Origin: Gemmatimonadales bacterium
GTDB taxonomy: Bacteria > Gemmatimonadota > Gemmatimonadetes > Gemmatimonadales > GWC2-71-9
Direction of reading: 5' to 3'
Assembly (NCBI GenBank): GCA_013813675.1
Contig: JACCRH010000433.1
Span: 1-6,476 of the forward strand
Length of the DNA: 6,476 nucleotides
Part shown: in pieces, positions 4,471-6,476 of the stretch
How the letters are laid out: each line of letters begins with the position of its first letter
How positions within the stretch are numbered: the first letter of the stretch is position 1
Notes under the pieces: model-generated
What the model was told of the DNA's origin: nothing
Databases searched by the model: none
What the model saw: only the letters and a program-made list of their open reading frames with translations
Made by a program: the position numbers and the translations under genes

Positions 4471-4884
4471 ATGCGATTCATGACGCTGTACAAGTCCGGC
4501 CGAGAGTCGGACACCCCTCCCAGCCCCGAGGAGATGGCCAAGGTGGGACGCCTCATCGAGGAGATGACCAGGGCCGGCGTGTTGCTGTCGACCGATGGGC
4601 TGCAGCCGAGCTCGAAGGGCGCCAGGGTCCGGATCTCGGAAGGGAAGCTGAGCGTGGTGGACGGGCCGTTCGCCGAGACCAAGGAGCTGATCTCTGGCTA
4701 TGCGATCGTCGAGGCCCGGTCGAAGGAGCACGCGATCGAGCTGACCAAGCGCTTCCTCGAAGTCATGGGCGAGGGGGAGAGCGAGGTCCGCCTGATGCAC
4801 GAGGCGCCGGCGTTCGATTCCGCGTCCCCACCGCAGACCGGTGAGGCGAAGGAGCGCCGGAAGGCGGCGCCGGCCGGGCGGTAG
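4471..4884 (+). CDS. DGPF/YCII-like domain protein 2 (paralogue)
   Basis: The protein has 137 residues and the same fold plan as its neighbour: strand MRFMTLYKSG, helix 19-34, A35-GVLLSTDGLQPSSKGARV, V63-D-G-P-F-A-E-T-K-E-L-I-S-G-Y, helix S84-KEHAIELTKRF and a strand ending E105-VRLMHEAP, then a disordered tail rich in Ala, Pro and Lys. The two genes share the first 13 bases and the block encoding PSSKGARV, as expected for a tandem duplication followed by divergence. AGGAG (4458-4462) stands eight bases before the ATG. No promoter is evident in the 61-base gap, so co-transcription with the first DGPF gene is likely. The two proteins could form homo- or heterodimers, as the family is dimeric; their function with the sigma factor is not known. 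Confidence 0.85.
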   Translation: MRFMTLYKSGRESDTPPSPEEMAKVGRLIEEMTRAGVLLSTDGLQPSSKGARVRISEGKLSVVDGPFAETKELISGYAIVEARSKEHAIELTKRFLEVMGEGESEVRLMHEAPAFDSASPPQTGEAKERRKAAPAGR

Positions 4885-4888
4885 CCCC

Positions 4889-4923
4889 CTCAGGGCACTG
4901 CCCTTCGGCTTTGCTCAGGGCAG
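4889..4923. repeat. Fragment of the intergenic repeat ahead of the sigma gene
   Basis: The minus strand reads CTGAGCAAAGCCGAAGGGCA, a variant of the CCTGAGCGAAGCGAAGGA unit. CTCAGGGCA occurs twice (4889-4897 and 4914-4922) and CTGCCCT (4898-4904) pairs with AGGGCAG (4917-4923), giving a 7-bp stem with a 12-base loop. It starts five bases after the second DGPF stop and could reduce read-through into the sigma gene, but no T-run follows. Confidence 0.55.
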
Positions 4924-4952
4924 GCTTGCACGGTAGGGTGTAGGTGGCGTGA

Positions 4953-6224
4953 TTGGGAGCCGTGACGGCTCCCGATACCCATCGTGCGATCGACGCGGTC
5001 TGGAGGATCGAGTCGGCCAGGCTCATCGCGGGTCTGGCCCGGATGGTGGGCGACGTGGGTGTCGCCGAAGATCTGGCGCAGGACGCGCTCGTCGCCGCCC
5101 TCGAGCGGTGGCCGGAGACGGGCGTCCCCGACCGCCCGGGGGCCTGGCTGATGGCCACCGCGAAGCACCGCGCGATCGACCACTTCCGCAGGACCAAGCG
5201 CGTCGCGGAGAAGCACCTGGAGCTGGGTCACGAGCTCGAGGCCCGGCAGGAGACTGCGGTGCCCGACCTCGACGCCGCGATCGATGATCACGTCGGCGAC
5301 GATCTGCTCCGCCTCATGTTCACGGCGTGTCACCCGGTGCTCTCGACCGAGGCGCGGGTTGCGCTCACACTCCGGCTGCTTGGCGGGCTCACCACCGAGG
5401 AGATCGCCCGCGCCTTCCTGGTTCCCCCGGCGACCGTCGCCCAGCGGATCGTCCGGGCCAAGCGCACCCTCGCCGAGGCGAAAGTGCCCTTCGAAGTGCC
5501 TCGCGGGGCGGAGCTGGTCGACCGCCTCTCCTCGGTCCTGGAAGTGCTCTACCTCGTCTTCAACGAGGGCTACTCCGCCACCGCCGGTGACGACTGGATG
5601 CGGCCCGCGCTCTGCGAGGACGCGTTGCGTCTGGGCCGCATTCTGGCGGGCCTCGTGCCGCTGGAGCCGGAAGTCCACGGCCTGGTCGCGCTGATGGAGA
5701 TCCAGGCCTCGCGGTCCAAGGCCCGGGTGGGGCCGTCCGGAGAGCCCATCCTGTTGCTCGACCAGAACCGGGCCCGGTGGGATCACCTCCTCATTCGCCG
5801 TGGTCTGGAGGCATTGGCAAAGGCCGAAGCGCTCGGCGGCGGGTCCGGTCCCTATGCCCTGCAGGCCGCGATCGCCGCGTGTCACGCCCGGGCTCGCACG
5901 CCGGCGGAGACCGACTGGGGGCGCATCGCGGCGCTCTACGAGGCGCTCGCCCGGATCATGCCGTCCCCCGTCGTGGAGCTGAACCGCGCGGTGGCGGTGT
6001 CAATGGCGCTCGGGCCGGCGGCGGGCCTCGAGCGGGTGGACGCGCTGACCTCGGAGCCGCTGCTCAAGGCCTACCACCTGCTGCCGGCAGTGCGCGGCGC
6101 CACCGAAGTAGCGGACTCGCGCCGCGAGGCGAGCGTCGAGGTCAGAGCTGCAGGCGCAGGAGCCCGGCGAGGCGATCGCCGGCGCGCTCGCGCCACGGGC
6201 GCCGGCGCCACTCCTCCAGGTTGA
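4953..6224 (+). CDS. ECF42-type sigma factor with TPR-like extension, altered C terminus
   Basis: The frame has 423 codons. Region 2 is at about 15-82 (VWRIESARLIAGLARMVGD...AEDLAQDAL...PGAWLMATAKHRAID). Region 4 is at about 133-180 (E133-ARVALTLRLLGGLTTEEIARAFLVPPATVAQRIVRAKRTL). A long extension (DUF6596/TPR type, about 187-382) contains V202-FNEGYSATAG, L238-EPEVHGLVALMEIQASR, L268-LDQNRARWD, G299-PYALQAAIAACHA and S338-PVVELNRAVAVSMALGPAAGLE. This architecture, beside DGPF genes, defines ECF42, where the extension replaces an anti-sigma factor. After L377-PAVRG the family normally continues with a 'LGR..EAR.EFERA' helix pair; here it changes to an Arg/Ala-rich stretch of about 40 residues lying over the opposite cardiolipin synthase gene. 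Starts: TTG 4953 (AGGTGG five bases upstream) or GTG 4962, which fits relatives beginning M-T-A-P. A palindrome covers 4955-4973. Confidence 0.85.
   Translation: MGAVTAPDTHRAIDAVWRIESARLIAGLARMVGDVGVAEDLAQDALVAALERWPETGVPDRPGAWLMATAKHRAIDHFRRTKRVAEKHLELGHELEARQETAVPDLDAAIDDHVGDDLLRLMFTACHPVLSTEARVALTLRLLGGLTTEEIARAFLVPPATVAQRIVRAKRTLAEAKVPFEVPRGAELVDRLSSVLEVLYLVFNEGYSATAGDDWMRPALCEDALRLGRILAGLVPLEPEVHGLVALMEIQASRSKARVGPSGEPILLLDQNRARWDHLLIRRGLEALAKAEALGGGSGPYALQAAIAACHARARTPAETDWGRIAALYEALARIMPSPVVELNRAVAVSMALGPAAGLERVDALTSEPLLKAYHLLPAVRGATEVADSRREASVEVRAAGAGARRGDRRRARATGAGATPPG
4955..4973. promoter_or_regulatory. 19-base palindrome over the sigma-factor start
   Basis: GGGAGCCGT-G-ACGGCTCCC is fully symmetric about 4964. 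As RNA it forms a GC-rich 7-bp stem (4955-4961 with 4967-4973) whose 5-base loop holds the GTG codon at 4962-4964, with GGGAG in the stem. It could limit translation of the sigma factor or be a protein operator. The role is inference. Confidence 0.4.
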
Positions 6225-6476
6225 TCCGCCGAGACCGCGCCTTGTCCTGCTCGAACAAGCGCGCCTGGCCCGCGGCGAACTCGGCGTCGAGGATGTTGAG
6301 GTTCGCCTCGTCGTTCAGCCGGAACGACCGGTTGTTGAAGTTGGTGCAGCCGACCGAGGTCCAGATCTCGTCTACCACCACGACCTTCACGTGGTACATC
6401 GTGGGCTGATACTCGTGGATCGCGATGCCGGCCTCGAGCAGCGGCCCCCAGAGCGAGCGTGACGCCCGGCGAACCA
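6142..6476 (-). CDS. Cardiolipin synthase / phospholipase D-like protein, C-terminal part
   Basis: The minus-strand frame is open from the right edge to TGA at 6144-6142, giving 110 visible residues; the start lies outside the window. The visible part opens R-S-L-W-G-P-L-L-E-A-G-I-A-I-H-E-Y-Q-P-T-M-Y and then shows the second HKD motif: H28-V-K30-x4-D35-x6-G42-C-T-N45. F-N-N-R-S-F-R-L-N-D-E-A-N-L-N-I and a basic tail E-E-W-R-R-R-P-W-R-E-R follow, both typical of bacterial cardiolipin synthases. Those enzymes join two phospholipid head groups at the inner membrane. The usual Ser in G-S-x-N is Cys here. The first HKD motif, expected upstream, is not visible. The ATG at 6399 is internal to the domain, not a start. 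The 3' end appears normal and overlaps the sigma-factor frame by 83 bases. Confidence 0.88.
   Translation of the reverse strand, partial: VRRASRSLWGPLLEAGIAIHEYQPTMYHVKVVVVDEIWTSVGCTNFNNRSFRLNDEANLNILDAEFAAGQARLFEQDKARSRRINLEEWRRRPWRERAGDRLAGLLRLQL

Noticed and set aside
4035..4682. Minus-strand frame opposite both DGPF genes
   Set aside because: It exists only because the two paralogous genes share codon bias; no domain is visible.
4890..5885. Minus-strand 331-codon frame opposite the sigma factor
   Set aside because: It is an antisense frame of a GC-rich gene; no motif is seen and its end lies in the repeat fragment.
6096..6224. Simple frameshift in the sigma-factor tail
   Set aside because: Reading the other two plus frames after residue 382 does not recover the expected LGR/EAR helix pair.
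6142..6399. Complete 85-codon gene starting at ATG 6399
   Set aside because: The frame continues upstream to the window edge with cardiolipin synthase-like sequence; the ATG is just before the HKD motif.

Overview
The window is high-GC (about two thirds G+C or more), densely coded bacterial DNA. The gene set, codon use and the CCTGAGCGAAGCGAAGGA-type intergenic repeats suggest an environmental lineage such as Gemmatimonadota. That assignment is a guess: there is no marker gene here, and Actinomycetota, Acidobacteriota or Chloroflexota cannot be excluded. No RNA gene, insertion sequence or CRISPR array was found.

Layout, left to right. (1) 1-188, minus: the 5' end of a Y-family DNA polymerase, cut by the window edge, with its promoter and a direct-repeat box at 211-226. 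(2) 285-351: a long perfect hairpin that probably also terminates the next gene. (3) 370-999, minus: a CGNR zinc-finger (ABATE) regulator. It is divergent from an antibiotic-biosynthesis-monooxygenase-like gene (1125-1445) that is translationally coupled to an EamA/DMT exporter (1442-2398). Two matching palindromes lie in the shared promoter region. (4) 2399-2540: a convergent gap holding four degenerate tandem units of the same repeat family. (5) 2541-3787, minus: a radical SAM protein of the spore-photoproduct-lyase-like PA0069/Rv2578c type, preceded by and overlapping a roughly 61-63-residue zinc-ribbon ORF. Their promoter carries the same box as the polymerase promoter. (6) 3884-6224, plus: two tandem DGPF (YCII-like) genes and an ECF42-type sigma factor with a C-terminal TPR-like extension, preceded by a sequence that fits an ECF42 promoter. 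(7) 6142-6476, minus: the 3' end of a cardiolipin synthase/phospholipase D gene that converges on, and overlaps, an abnormal sigma-factor tail.

Three regulatory circuits can be read directly. First, a DNA-damage-like regulon: the polymerase and the zinc-ribbon/radical SAM pair have near-identical promoter architecture, with the element TTCGG-N6-TTCGG just downstream of the -10. This is a candidate LexA-type operator of unusual direct-repeat form. Second, a CGNR regulator likely controls itself and a divergent monooxygenase-like/exporter operon. Third, an ECF42-DGPF module probably drives its own operon; its sigma factor has lost the expected end of the TPR domain and has a strong palindrome over its start codon.
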